Origin: Ensifer adhaerens
GTDB lineage: Bacteria > Pseudomonadota > Alphaproteobacteria > Rhizobiales > Rhizobiaceae
DNA: 64,000 bases
Direction of reading: 5' to 3'
Assembly (NCBI RefSeq): GCF_028993555.1
Contig: NZ_CP118611.1
Location: 2,007,501 to 2,071,500 of the forward strand
Under the pieces are notes generated by a model. The model was not told the DNA's origin and made no database searches. It was given only the letters and a program-made list of their open reading frames with translations. Position numbers and translations under genes: made by a program. Positions 35,182-44,096 of this stretch are shown here, in pieces (the stretch's first letter is position 1; each line of letters begins with the position of its first letter).

Positions 35182-36045
35182 ATGGACAAGTCGGCAGACG
35201 GTTGGGTGAGTGGTTTTCTCGGGGTACTGATCTTCAGCGGATCATTGCCTGCGACACGCGTCGCGGTGATGGACTTCGATCCGGTATTCCTGACGGTGGC
35301 GCGCGCGGCAATCGCCGGCCTGCTTGGACTCCTGCTGCTCCTCATCTTCCGCCAGCCCCGCCCGGCACGGGCCGACCTCGTTTCGCTGGCAATCGTCGCC
35401 TTCGGCGTCGTGCTCGGTTTCCCGCTGCTTACCGCCCTGGCCTTGCAGCACGTCACCTCGGCACATCTGATCGTCTTCGTCGGATTGCTGCCGCTGGCAA
35501 CGGCGATCTTCGGCGTGCTGCGCGCCGGCGAACGGCCGCGCCCGGCCTTCTGGCTCTTCTCTTCCCTCGGCAGTGCGGCGGTCGTCGGCTTCGCGCTGGT
35601 GCAAGGCTTCGCCGCCTCCCCCATCGGCGACCTGCTGATGCTCGGCGCCATCATCGTCTGCGGCCTTGGCTATGCCGAAGGCGCCAGCCTTTCACGCAAG
35701 CTTGGCGGTTGGCAGGTCATCTGCTGGGCGCTGGTTCTGTCGCTGCCGATCATGCTCGCCCTCACGCTCTTCACACTACCTCCCTCCTTTGCAACGGTCA
35801 CCCAGGGCGCTTGGACCGGCCTCGCCTATGTGTCGATCTTCAGCATGCTGATCGGTTTCGTCTTTTGGTACCGCGGTCTCGCACTTGGCGGCGTCGCCGG
35901 CGTCGGCCAGCTACAGCTTCTGCAGCCCTTCTTCGGCCTGGCACTTGCGGCAACGCTGCTGGGAGAGCCTGTGAGCTGGGCCATGCTTGCGACCACCGGC
36001 GCGATCGTGCTGTGCGTCGCCGGCGCCAAAAAGTTCGCGAAGTAG
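35182..36045 (+). CDS. EamA family (drug/metabolite transporter) membrane protein
   Basis: A 287-residue DMT-superfamily permease with ten hydrophobic segments arranged as two EamA repeats; the first includes FDPVFLTVARAAIAGLLGL and the second SIFSMLIGFVFWYRGLALGG and LLQPFFGLALAATLLGEPVS, a classic EamA ending. ATG 35182 follows AAAAAGGAGAATGTT. It is divergent from a MocR regulator. EamA proteins export or import small metabolites, often amino acids; the pairing with a PLP-binding regulator suggests an amino compound. Confidence 0.92.
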   Translation: MDKSADGWVSGFLGVLIFSGSLPATRVAVMDFDPVFLTVARAAIAGLLGLLLLLIFRQPRPARADLVSLAIVAFGVVLGFPLLTALALQHVTSAHLIVFVGLLPLATAIFGVLRAGERPRPAFWLFSSLGSAAVVGFALVQGFAASPIGDLLMLGAIIVCGLGYAEGASLSRKLGGWQVICWALVLSLPIMLALTLFTLPPSFATVTQGAWTGLAYVSIFSMLIGFVFWYRGLALGGVAGVGQLQLLQPFFGLALAATLLGEPVSWAMLATTGAIVLCVAGAKKFAK

Positions 36046-36061
36046 TCGCTTCACAGATCGA

Positions 36062-36088
36062 GGCGGGGTGCGGGCAACTGCCCCCGCC
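36062..36088. terminator. Hairpin between convergent EamA and LysR genes
   Basis: GGCGGGG (36062-36068) pairs with CCCCGCC (36082-36088) around a partly self-complementary GC-rich loop. It fills the 43-base gap between two converging stop codons and probably serves both genes. There is no T-run, so this is a moderate call. Confidence 0.45.
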
Positions 36089-36982
36089 CTACAGGCGGTC
36101 GAGCTTCAACCGTTCGCCGAGCAGATCGAGGAAGCAACGGATCTTTGCCGAAGGGCTCCGTCCCTCCAGCCAGAGCGCGTGGATCGGCACCGGAACAGGC
36201 TCAAAGTCTTCAAGCACGATTTCGACCTTGCCGGCGTCGATCAGGTGCTTGATTTGCCAGAGCGGCGAGTAGCCGACACCGAGCCCCTCCTCCACCGCCG
36301 AATAGATCGCGTTCATCGCGTTGGTGCGAAGCGCGCCGGTCACTTTGACCGCGCGAGCCCGGCCGTCGATGGTGAACATCCAGACACCGGGTCGCTCGTC
36401 GCCGGTCCGCGTGACACAACTGTGCTCAGCCAGTTCCAGCGGATGCGAGGGCCGGCCAAAGTGGGCGAAGTAGGCGGGAGAGCCGAAGACGACGCGGCGA
36501 AGCGCGCCAAGGCGTTTGCCTGTCAGTCCCGAATCCGCGAGATCTCCGATCCGAACCACCATATCGAGGCCGCTTCCGGCAAGATCGACGAAGGCGTCGG
36601 AAAGGTCGAGGTCCACCTCGACCTCAGGATACTTCGCCATGTACTCCGCGATGATTGGCATCAGGAACCGCGGCGCAAACAGATTGGGCGCCCCAAGGCG
36701 CAGTACGCCTGACGGTTCGGACCGGCGTTGCGCCGCTTCCGCGCGCGCCTCGCGGATCTCCTCCACCGCCGGCTTGACGCGTTGATAGAAGCTCTCACCC
36801 GCCTCGCTCGGCATCGAGCGGCGGGTGGTGCGATGCACCAGTTCAACGCCGACATCGGCCTCGAGCATGGCGAGCGACCGACTGACCGTCTGGAGCGGTC
36901 GCCCCAGCCGTTTCGCGGCAGCCGTCAGGCTGCCCTGTTCGACGATCGCCAGAAAGGCTTCCAGGTCTTCGATGCGGCCCAT
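36089..36982 (-). CDS. LysR family transcriptional regulator
   Basis: A 297-residue LysR protein. The N-terminal helix-turn-helix is clear (IEDLEAFLAIVEQGSLTAA, AAKRLGRPLQTVSRSLAMLE), with the family's RTTRRSMPSEAGESFYQ segment, then a LysR substrate-binding domain. The frame is open from 37015 but MGRIEDLEAF at 36982 is the natural start. It faces a damaged NmrA-like gene, the usual partner arrangement for a LysR regulator and its target. A strong dyad overlaps its upstream region. Confidence 0.92.
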   Translation of the reverse strand: MGRIEDLEAFLAIVEQGSLTAAAKRLGRPLQTVSRSLAMLEADVGVELVHRTTRRSMPSEAGESFYQRVKPAVEEIREARAEAAQRRSEPSGVLRLGAPNLFAPRFLMPIIAEYMAKYPEVEVDLDLSDAFVDLAGSGLDMVVRIGDLADSGLTGKRLGALRRVVFGSPAYFAHFGRPSHPLELAEHSCVTRTGDERPGVWMFTIDGRARAVKVTGALRTNAMNAIYSAVEEGLGVGYSPLWQIKHLIDAGKVEIVLEDFEPVPVPIHALWLEGRSPSAKIRCFLDLLGERLKLDRL

Positions 36983-36988
36983 GCAATA

Positions 36989-37005
36989 ATCCCGTTTTCC
37001 GGGAT
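36989..37005. promoter_or_regulatory. Dyad upstream of LysR gene
   Basis: ATCCCG (36989-36994), five-base spacer, CGGGAT (37000-37005), only seven bases from the LysR start codon. Flanks extend the symmetry imperfectly with TAAT on both sides. Position suggests autoregulation, since a bound protein would cover the ribosome-site/transcription-start area. Confidence 0.5.
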
Positions 37006-37099
37006 AATAAATCACATTCCACGCCGATTGTCCGCTTTCTTCTGTGTCACTAGCTTGAGCTCATCACTTCGCGACGGCACGAAAGGCAGGCCCAGATGA

Positions 37100-37978
37100 A
37101 CCCGCGGTCGTTTCGCGGGCCTCGTTGTTCCGGAACTGGCGCGGCGCGGTGCAAGAGTTCGTGCCCTGATCCGCGACGAAGCACATGGCGGCCTTGCGAA
37201 ATCCCTTGGTGCATCCGAGATCGCGATCGGCGATTTGCGTGAGCGCGGGAGCCTCGATCAAGCACTTGAGGGCGCTGCCGGCGTCTTTCACATCGGACCC
37301 GCCTTCGCGCCTGACGAAGCGGCGATGGGCGTGTCGATGGTCGAAGCCGCCGTGCGCGCCGGTGTCAGGAAGTTCGTCTTTTCCTCGGTCATCCAGCCGA
37401 CCCATGTGCGGCTGAAGAACCATGCGGCGAAGATCCCGGTGGAGGACGCGCTCTATTCGTCACCGCTCGAATACACCATCCTGCATCCGGCGAATTTCAT
37501 GCAGAACCTCCGCCCGGCCTGGCCAAGTGTGCTTGCAACCGGCACCTTCGCCGAGCCGTTCCCGACGACGACGCGCATCGCCCGGGTCGACTACCGGGAC
37601 GTCGCCGAGGTGGCGGCAATTGCACTCACCGAGGATCGCCTCGCCCATGCGACGCTCGAACTCTCCGCCGAAGGTCGGCACAATCGCGAGGAGATCGCCC
37701 GCATGATGAGCGAAGCACTCGGGCGACCGGTTCTTGCCGGAAACATCGGCTTTCACGAATGGGCGAAACCGATCCGCGCCAAGTACACCGACCACCAACT
37801 GGAACTGCTGGCCAAGGTGCACGCCCACTACGCGGATGTCGGCCTCGGCGGAAACAGCCTGACACTCCGCGCGACGCTTCAGCGCGAACCCCGCAGCCTC
37901 GAAGACTTCATCCGTGAGTTGGCGCAAGCCCGGCAACATGCGCCGTCCGGACCCGTTCCGGTCGGCGGTAATCCATAA
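37100..37978 (+). pseudogene. NmrA-like NAD(P)-binding protein, 5' end damaged
   Basis: From 37235 onward this is a clear NmrA/atypical short-chain dehydrogenase (GVFHIGPAFAPDEAAMG, VRKFVFSSVIQPTHVRL, YTILHPANFMQNL). In-frame homology continues upstream without a start codon: the codons from about 37106 read GRFAGLVVPELARRG and RVRALIRDEAHGG, which is the cofactor-binding loop and first helix. The frame then meets TGA at 37097, and the first beta strand with its TGxTG motif is missing. A nearby ATG at 37096 is in another frame. I infer a small 5' deletion or a sequence error. Translation from TTG 37235 would give 247 residues without the NAD(P) loop. Confidence 0.7.
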
Positions 37979-38010
37979 CCCTTCCCTTCAAACGCCCGGA
38001 GTTCACCCCT

Positions 38011-38259
38011 ATGCCCAGAAAGCTTCCGCACCGGTACCAGGCAATCGTCATGCCACTGGTCCTTTCTGTCCTGATGTCCGCCATCGTCTCCTTCGTATCG
38101 ACGGCCAGCGGCAGCGGCCTTCAGCCGGGTCTTCTGTCGCTGTGGCTCAAGGCCTGGGTGTTTTCCTGGCTCGTCGCGTTCCCGAGCCTGCTCGTGGTTC
38201 TTCCCGTCGTGCGCCGGATCGTCGCGGCGATGGTGGAGCAACCGCGCGGCAATTCCTGA
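38011..38259 (+). CDS. DUF2798 family small membrane protein
   Basis: An 82-residue protein with two membrane helices, MPLVLSVLMSAIVSFVSTA and WVFSWLVAFPSLLVVLPV, followed by RRIVAAMVE. This layout, including the N-terminal RYQAIVMPL, is that of DUF2798. It lies 32 bases after the NmrA-like gene in the same direction and may share its transcript. Function is unknown; related proteins commonly sit beside LysR-regulated oxidoreductase genes. Confidence 0.82.
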   Translation: MPRKLPHRYQAIVMPLVLSVLMSAIVSFVSTASGSGLQPGLLSLWLKAWVFSWLVAFPSLLVVLPVVRRIVAAMVEQPRGNS

Positions 38260-38349
38260 GACGGCAGCACGGCGCTCGCTGCTCCTCTCTGCGACCACCC
38301 GCCAAGAGTTTCCCCCTTCGCCGTCTCCGGCTCCCGCTGTCATCGCGAT

Positions 38350-38399
38350 TTTTAGGATATCTAAAATCGATTGACAGGAAATCGGACCGCACCCTAGCT
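38350..38399 (+). promoter_or_regulatory. Promoter and operator of the XRE-cupin gene
   Basis: TTGACA (38371-38376) and CTAGCT (38394-38399) are separated by 17 bases, a good housekeeping sigma promoter for this group. Immediately upstream lies the dyad TTTTAG-GATAT-CTAAAA (38350-38366), ending four bases before the -35 box. The start codon is at 38427. The dyad is a natural candidate for binding by the XRE regulator encoded downstream. Confidence 0.6.
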
Positions 38400-38426
38400 T
38401 GAGGAGAGACGAGAAGGGGACAGACA

Positions 38427-39104
38427 GTGACGACGGAACATGTCAGCGGCGCATCTACCGGCGAGGCAGAGGCGCCGTCGCTCGGCGATCGCCTGCGCCA
38501 ACGACGCAAGACGCTGAAGATGACCCTTCAGGAGGTCGCCGACGAGGCTGGCTTTTCCGTCGGCTTCATTTCACAGATCGAACGCGGCATCACCGTTCCC
38601 TCGCTGACCTCGCTGATCGCCGTCTGCCGAACGCTGAAGGTCGAGGCCGGAAGCTTCCTCAATCCGCCAAAGGTGGCGACACCGTTCACCCGCCGCGAAC
38701 ACAGGCCGATCTATGGGCTCGGCGGAGAACGCAGCAACGCGGTCTCTTATGAGCGGATCTCCGCCTCCTTCCCCGGCAACGTACTCAGAAGCACCATCAT
38801 CCACGAACCGCCGGGCCATCGCAGCGAACCGATGTCGCACGAGGGCGAAGAGATCTTCTTCATTCTCCAGGGGGCTTTGACATTGGAAGTGGACGGTGAA
38901 CGCATGGTGCTGGAAGCCGGCGATTCCGCCCATTTCCCTTCTGTCCGTACCCACACGATGTGGAACCACACGAGCGAGCCCACCACCATTCTGCACACCT
39001 GCACCATGGATGTGTTCGGCGACGGGGATCCGTCGGGAAGTCCTGCCGACAGCCTTGCGGTGACGCGGGCCGACAACCGGCTGAGCGCCACCAGCAAGAC
39101 ATGA
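38427..39104 (+). CDS. XRE family regulator with C-terminal cupin domain
   Basis: A 225-residue protein. The lambda-type helix-turn-helix spans about residues 18-72 (LGDRLRQRRKTLKMTLQEV, GFSVGFISQIERGITVPS) and a cupin_2 domain follows (about 140-205; SEPMSHEGEEIFFILQGAL, LEAGDSAHFPSVRTHTMWNH). Start is GTG 38427 after AGGGGACAGACA. Regulators of this architecture include PuuR-type sensors of polyamines and other small metabolites. No target operon is adjacent in the same orientation, so autoregulation through the upstream dyad and remote targets are both possible. Confidence 0.92.
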   Translation: MTTEHVSGASTGEAEAPSLGDRLRQRRKTLKMTLQEVADEAGFSVGFISQIERGITVPSLTSLIAVCRTLKVEAGSFLNPPKVATPFTRREHRPIYGLGGERSNAVSYERISASFPGNVLRSTIIHEPPGHRSEPMSHEGEEIFFILQGALTLEVDGERMVLEAGDSAHFPSVRTHTMWNHTSEPTTILHTCTMDVFGDGDPSGSPADSLAVTRADNRLSATSKT

Positions 39105-39140
39105 CCTTCAGGGGCGCCCGAGCTGTCGAGCCTCCAAGCG

Positions 39141-40112
39141 TTAGGGCAACAGTACCATGGCACCGGTCGTCTGGCGTCCCTCGAGCCGGCGATGCGCCTC
39201 GGATGCCTGCGAAAGCGGCAGGCGGGCGTGGACGGGGATCTTGACCGCGCCGCTGGTGACGACGTCGAAGAGATCCGTGCTCATTACAAGCACGTCCTCG
39301 CGCCGCGCCAGATGGTTCGGCAATAGCGGCCAGGTGGCGTAGAGCGAGCCCTTGCGTGCCAGCGTCGTGATGTCGAACGGCGGGATCGGGCCGGAGGCGG
39401 CGCCGAAACTGACAAAGTGGCCGAAGGGGCGAAGGCTATCAAGCGAACCCTCGAACGTCGCCTTGCCGATGCCGTCGTAGACGACGTCGACCCCTTGGCC
39501 TTCGGTGATCTCGCGCACCCGAGCGGCAAAGTTCTCGTTGCTGTAATCGATCACGTGGTCTGCGCCATTGGATCGCGCGAGCTCACCTTTTTCCGGTGAG
39601 CCGACGGTGCCTATGACCGTGGCACCGAGGTGCTTGGCCCATTGCGTCAGGATGAGACCGACGCCGCCGGCGGCGGCATGGACGAGGACGGTGTGGCCAG
39701 CTTCAATGCGGAACGTCCGGCGCAGGAGATATTGTGCCGTCAGGCCTTTGAGCATCATTGCCGCACCGGTCTCGAAGTCGATATCGTCAGGCAGATGCAC
39801 GAGGAAATGGGCCGGCACATTGTGCTCTTGTGCGTAGGCGCCGAGCGCCTCGGCATAGGCGACCCGATCGCCGGGCTTGAAGCCTGCGACATCAGGCCCG
39901 ACCGAGATCACCTCGCCCGCCCCCTCCTTGCCAGGAGTAAACGGCAGTTGCGGCGGCGGGTAGGCGCCGCTACGCAGGTAGACGTCGACGAAGTTGACGC
40001 CGATTGCCCGGTTGCGCACCCGGACCTCGCTGGGGCCAGGGTCGCCGAGTTCTACGTTTTCATAGGCGAGCACGTCAGGCCCGCCGTGCTGATACACGCG
40101 GATTGCTTTCAT
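39141..40112 (-). CDS. Quinone oxidoreductase (zinc-independent MDR family, QOR type)
   Basis: A 323-residue NADPH-dependent oxidoreductase. The N-terminal GroES-like domain includes NRAIGVNFVDVYLRSGAYP and LPFTPGKEGAGEV, diagnostic of quinone oxidoreductase QorA. The Rossmann motif is VHAAAGGVGLILTQWAKHLGA and the domain ends with the VVYDGIGKATFEGSL segment. The catalytic-zinc cysteine and histidine of alcohol dehydrogenases are absent, as expected. It is divergent from a LysR gene whose intergenic region carries two GATATC-containing sites. Confidence 0.92.
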   Translation of the reverse strand: MKAIRVYQHGGPDVLAYENVELGDPGPSEVRVRNRAIGVNFVDVYLRSGAYPPPQLPFTPGKEGAGEVISVGPDVAGFKPGDRVAYAEALGAYAQEHNVPAHFLVHLPDDIDFETGAAMMLKGLTAQYLLRRTFRIEAGHTVLVHAAAGGVGLILTQWAKHLGATVIGTVGSPEKGELARSNGADHVIDYSNENFAARVREITEGQGVDVVYDGIGKATFEGSLDSLRPFGHFVSFGAASGPIPPFDITTLARKGSLYATWPLLPNHLARREDVLVMSTDLFDVVTSGAVKIPVHARLPLSQASEAHRRLEGRQTTGAMVLLP

Positions 40113-40280
40113 GGATCTTGTCCTCTGGTTGAGTTGGCTGGCCGTGGCAGCCTCTGGCCGACGGTCGATGCCGATATGCCTGACGCCGTTTCGAGCCTGC
40201 CTCGCTGGTCACATCTGATAGATAGCCACGCGGCAGTCCCCCGTGTAGACTGATATCAACGACAACAGAGTTCAAAAAAT

Positions 40281-41150
40281 ATGATATCTGAACAGATCGG
40301 CATCGACCTGCTGCGCGCCTTCGTGGCGGTCTGCCGACAAGGCAGCTTGAACCGTGTCGCCACGCAGACCGGCCGCACCCAATCGGCGCTCAGCATGCAG
40401 ATGCGACGGCTCGAAGATCTGCTCGGCCGCCAACTCTTCAACCGCACCGGCCGTGGTGTCGTGCCGACACCCGAGGGCGAACTGTTCCTGGGATATGCGA
40501 CGCGGATGCTGGCGCTCGGCGACGAAGCCGCTGCGCGGTTACGACAAGCCGATCTCAGCGGTGGCGTGCGGGTCGGCCTTGCCGAGGAAGTGGCGACAAC
40601 GGCGCTGCCCGAAGCCCTCGGGCGGCTGCGGCGCGGCTATGCGGAGATCCGGCTCGACGTTGTGGTCGAGCAGTGCGTGGCGCTCGGAAGGACGTGGCCC
40701 GAAGGCGATCTCGATATCATGGTGGTGCCGACCTCTGTGGTCACGGCAGACGCCCTCACCACATGGAACGTCGACCTGCAATGGGTCTGCGCCACGGACT
40801 ACGCATTCGACGAGACGAGGCCGATCGACCTCGTCGCCTTCGCAGCACCCTGCCTCTGGCGCCGGCGCATGATCGAGACGCTGGCGGATAAGGGGCGGGA
40901 CCACCGGATCACCTTCACCAGCCAGAGCATCACCGCGCTTCAAGCCGCAATCGAGAACGGGCTCGGCATTGGCTTGCTTCCGCCAGAAGCCGTGCGCGCG
41001 GGCACGATGCGGGCGCTGCCCGCCTCCGCCGGCGTCCCGAAGCCGCTTGCCGTCCAATATGGGCTGTTCGCCAGGGATCGCCGCACAGCCGTCGTCGATG
41101 CGGCGATCAGCGTGCTGCTCGAAGCCCTGCCGGCAGCGTCAAGAGCCTAG
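40281..41150 (+). CDS. LysR family transcriptional regulator
   Basis: A 289-residue LysR protein with helix-turn-helix at about residues 8-65 (IDLLRAFVAVCRQGSLNRV, TGRTQSALSMQMRRLEDLLG, FNRTGRGVVPTPEGELF) and a periplasmic-binding-like effector domain. The ATG at 40281 sits inside a site reading TGATATCTGA; a second TGATATCA lies at 40250-40257, so autoregulation from the shared gap with the quinone oxidoreductase gene is plausible. It converges on the M19 dipeptidase gene. Confidence 0.92.
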   Translation: MISEQIGIDLLRAFVAVCRQGSLNRVATQTGRTQSALSMQMRRLEDLLGRQLFNRTGRGVVPTPEGELFLGYATRMLALGDEAAARLRQADLSGGVRVGLAEEVATTALPEALGRLRRGYAEIRLDVVVEQCVALGRTWPEGDLDIMVVPTSVVTADALTTWNVDLQWVCATDYAFDETRPIDLVAFAAPCLWRRRMIETLADKGRDHRITFTSQSITALQAAIENGLGIGLLPPEAVRAGTMRALPASAGVPKPLAVQYGLFARDRRTAVVDAAISVLLEALPAASRA

Positions 41151-41204
41151 CGATCTTCGTTTGAAACGCCCGGCCGCTTGAGAACACGTGGCTCCGGATA
41201 GAGT

Positions 41205-42245
41205 TCACGCGCCCCAGGTCGTGTCCAGCACGCGGATCCAGTTGCCGTGGCAGATCTTGGCGAGTGCTGCGTCGTCGTAACCACGGGTCCGCAGCTGGTC
41301 GACAAGCAGAGGCAGATCGGCTGCGCTGCGCATCGCAGCAGGAATGGCCGTACCGTCGAAATCAGAGCCAAGCGCCACATGGTCGATACCGATACGCTCG
41401 ACGATATAGTCGATGTGGTCGACAAGGAGCGAGAGCGGCGTATCCGTGTTCCTGGTCCCGTCCGCGCGCAGGAACAGGACGCCGAAATTGATGCCGGCGA
41501 GGCCGCCAGTATCCTTGATCGCGTCGAGCTGACGGTCCGTCAGATTGCGGCTGTGCGGGCAGAGCGCATGAACGTTGGAATGGGAGGCGACCAGGGGCGC
41601 GTGCGACAGCGCAGCGATATCCCAGAAGCCCTGCTCGTTCATGTGCGAGAGATCGAGCATGATCTTCAGTTCGTTGCTGGCGCGCACCAAATCCTTGCCG
41701 GCCTCGCTGAGGCCCGGACCGATATCGGGCGAAGAGGGAAAACGGAAAGGGACGCCATAGGCAAAGATGTTCGGCCGGCTCCAGACGGGGCCAAGCGTGC
41801 GCAGGCCGGCGGCATGGAGCACATGGAGCGCGTCGAGATCGGCACCGACGGCCTCGATGCCCTCGATGTGCAGCACCGAGGCAAAGGCACCCTTGGCCAT
41901 TGCGTCGCGGATATCGGCAGCAGTGCGGCAGATCTTCAGCCGTCCCGCGGATTGGCGCTCGATCCGCATCAACAGGCTCGCCATGCCGAGCGTGGCCTCG
42001 AGGGCGGTTTGCTGATCCGGCGTCGCAAAGTCGCCGCTGCCGTCCTTGGCGAGGCCCGGCGAAGCGACGTAAACGGCACAAAGGCCGCCGGCAAGGCCGC
42101 CCGCCTGAGCCTTGTCGAGATCGATGTGCCCGGTATCGACGCCGTCGAGAAAGCGGCGTTCCGGTGCGCCGCCCGGCGAGCGCCAAAGCCGTGACAGCAC
42201 GTCGTTATGTCCATCAAAGACCGGGATTTTCGCTTGCGTCGCCAA
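41205..42245 (-). CDS. M19 family membrane-type dipeptidase
   Basis: A 346-residue metallodipeptidase related to renal dipeptidase. The binuclear zinc site is recognisable: DGHNDVL (H-x-D) near residues 12-17, the bridging glutamate in LHIEGIEAVG, histidines in LVASHSNVHALCPHSRNL, and GSDFDG near the C-terminus. No signal peptide, so probably cytoplasmic. M19 enzymes hydrolyse dipeptides and tolerate or prefer a D-residue at the C-terminal position. It is divergent from a D-aminopeptidase gene, supporting a role in D-peptide breakdown. Confidence 0.92.
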   Translation of the reverse strand: MATQAKIPVFDGHNDVLSRLWRSPGGAPERRFLDGVDTGHIDLDKAQAGGLAGGLCAVYVASPGLAKDGSGDFATPDQQTALEATLGMASLLMRIERQSAGRLKICRTAADIRDAMAKGAFASVLHIEGIEAVGADLDALHVLHAAGLRTLGPVWSRPNIFAYGVPFRFPSSPDIGPGLSEAGKDLVRASNELKIMLDLSHMNEQGFWDIAALSHAPLVASHSNVHALCPHSRNLTDRQLDAIKDTGGLAGINFGVLFLRADGTRNTDTPLSLLVDHIDYIVERIGIDHVALGSDFDGTAIPAAMRSAADLPLLVDQLRTRGYDDAALAKICHGNWIRVLDTTWGA

Positions 42246-42481
42246 TTCTGGATCGCCTTCTCAACCTGTTGTCCTATGCGCGACTCATGGATAGTCGCGG
42301 ACGGACCATAGACATTGGGTGCGCGAACCGCACCCTTTTTCCCTGCCGGCCTAGCCCAGTGCAGGCATGCTGGGCAAATGCAAACCGTGCATAGGCCCTG
42401 CCGGAATCGGAATTGGCAGCCATGCGGCTGACGTGCTTAGTCAGAAATGCACGCAAGGAAACCCCGCGAGCGGGACGGAGA

Positions 42482-44008
42482 ATGGATATGACGAAGCCGG
42501 CATCGCTGGACTGGCAAGCCGCCGAAGAAACAGCGCGACGCCTGACTGCACAATGGGCGGCGGACGAGCCGGGCGGCGCCGTCATCGGTTTCGACGGAAT
42601 TGGAATCCGCTTTTCGCATGCCGGCGGCGTCGGGAGCCTCGCCACCTTTGCACCGTTCACCGCCGACAGCGTCGTGCGTTACGCTTCCGTCACCAAGCAC
42701 GTCTTTTCGGCGATGGTGCTCGCCCATGCCGACATCATTGGTCTTGACGATCCGCTGGGCCAACACCTTGCGGAATTGCGGTCTCCGCTGGCCGAAGTGA
42801 CCGTGGGACAGGCGCTCGACATGAGCGGCGGCCTGCCGGATACGCGCGAATGCCTGTCGTTGCTCGGCCTGTCCGTCTACACGGAAACCAAGGCCCGACC
42901 ACTGCTCGATTACATCGCGCGCCTTGAACGGCTGAACTTCGCGGCCGGCACCGAGGTCTCCTATTCGAACACAGGCTATCGCCTCATCGAAGCGGCGCTG
43001 GAGCGCAAGGGCTTCCGCTTCGACGATTTCGTCCAGCGCGAGATCGCACTGCCACTCGGTATCGCACTGAAAGCACCGGACGTCTGGAACGACCCGGTGA
43101 AGGGCCTCGTCCCCGGATACTGGCACTCGGGCGAAAGCTGGCAGCTTTCCGCTGCCGGCCTGCACATTTCCGCGTCGGGGAGCCTGACCGGCAGTGCCCG
43201 GGCGCTTGCCACCTGGCTGCAGGCGCTGCTTGATGATGAAGGCCGCTTTGCAGGTCTCCTGCAGAAATTGCAGGCGACCCGGTTCCTTGCCGACGGGCGA
43301 CCGACGGGCTACGGCCTGGGCCTGCGCAAGTCCCGGCTCGGCTCGCATGAATTCGTCGGGCACGGCGGCTCACACCCCGGCTACAAGACCTACTTCCTGC
43401 TCGCCCCCGAAACGCGCGCCGGCTTCGTCGTCGTTTCCAACCGCGAAGACACCAACGGCTACAAGATCGCGCTTGAAAGCATGGCGGCGCTCACCGGGCT
43501 CACGCTGCCGGCTATCGCGGCCGATCTCGGCGACGGTCTCTATGTGACGGACACCGGTCCCTGGTGGATCGAGGTCAAGGGCAGTACCTGCACCTATCTC
43601 GATGCCGACGAGACGCTCTATGAGGACGGCGACGGCTGGGCCTCGTCACGTTCTGCATCGTCCCCTCTGAGACTTCGCCGGGATGGTTCCGCCCTCGTCG
43701 GCGAAGTCGGCCATGCCGCTCGGCGCTTCCTTCCAGCAGTGACGCATGAGCCGGTGCCAGCGTCGCTTTCCGGCGTCTGGCACTCGGACGAGGGCGCGGA
43801 ATTCACGGTCGAAAACGGCACGGTGCTTATGGGCATCGGCCCAGTGCGCCAGGCCATGGTACTGACCGCACTCGGCAATGGCCGCTTCCTGTTCACCCTG
43901 ACCGACGGTCCGTGGGTCAAGCGCATCTGCCTGCATCTGCTTGGGGCTGACCGTCTCGAGCTGGTGTCAAGCCGCGCCCGCATGATCGAATATCGTCGCC
44001 GCGCCTGA
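42482..44008 (+). CDS. D-aminopeptidase, S12 beta-lactamase-related (DAP type)
   Basis: A 508-residue penicillin-recognising hydrolase. The catalytic motifs are present: SVTK (S69, K72), YSN in VSYSNTGYRLIEA, and HGG in FVGHGGSHPGYKTYF. The roughly 150-residue C-terminal part (from about residue 350) forms two beta-barrel-like domains, as in Ochrobactrum D-aminopeptidase, a 520-residue enzyme that removes N-terminal D-amino acids. The start at 42482 (MDMTKPASLD) follows GGGACGGAGA. It faces the M19 dipeptidase gene and precedes a LysR regulator, so both peptidases are likely controlled together. Confidence 0.88.
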   Translation: MDMTKPASLDWQAAEETARRLTAQWAADEPGGAVIGFDGIGIRFSHAGGVGSLATFAPFTADSVVRYASVTKHVFSAMVLAHADIIGLDDPLGQHLAELRSPLAEVTVGQALDMSGGLPDTRECLSLLGLSVYTETKARPLLDYIARLERLNFAAGTEVSYSNTGYRLIEAALERKGFRFDDFVQREIALPLGIALKAPDVWNDPVKGLVPGYWHSGESWQLSAAGLHISASGSLTGSARALATWLQALLDDEGRFAGLLQKLQATRFLADGRPTGYGLGLRKSRLGSHEFVGHGGSHPGYKTYFLLAPETRAGFVVVSNREDTNGYKIALESMAALTGLTLPAIAADLGDGLYVTDTGPWWIEVKGSTCTYLDADETLYEDGDGWASSRSASSPLRLRRDGSALVGEVGHAARRFLPAVTHEPVPASLSGVWHSDEGAEFTVENGTVLMGIGPVRQAMVLTALGNGRFLFTLTDGPWVKRICLHLLGADRLELVSSRARMIEYRRRA

Positions 44009-44096
44009 TTTTTCTTGATGCCACGCGAGCGCTGCCGCAAAGAAGCCTGTCCCTCCGGCGACCGAGTGAGCGGACTGGACTTCCGGAGTGCATGAC

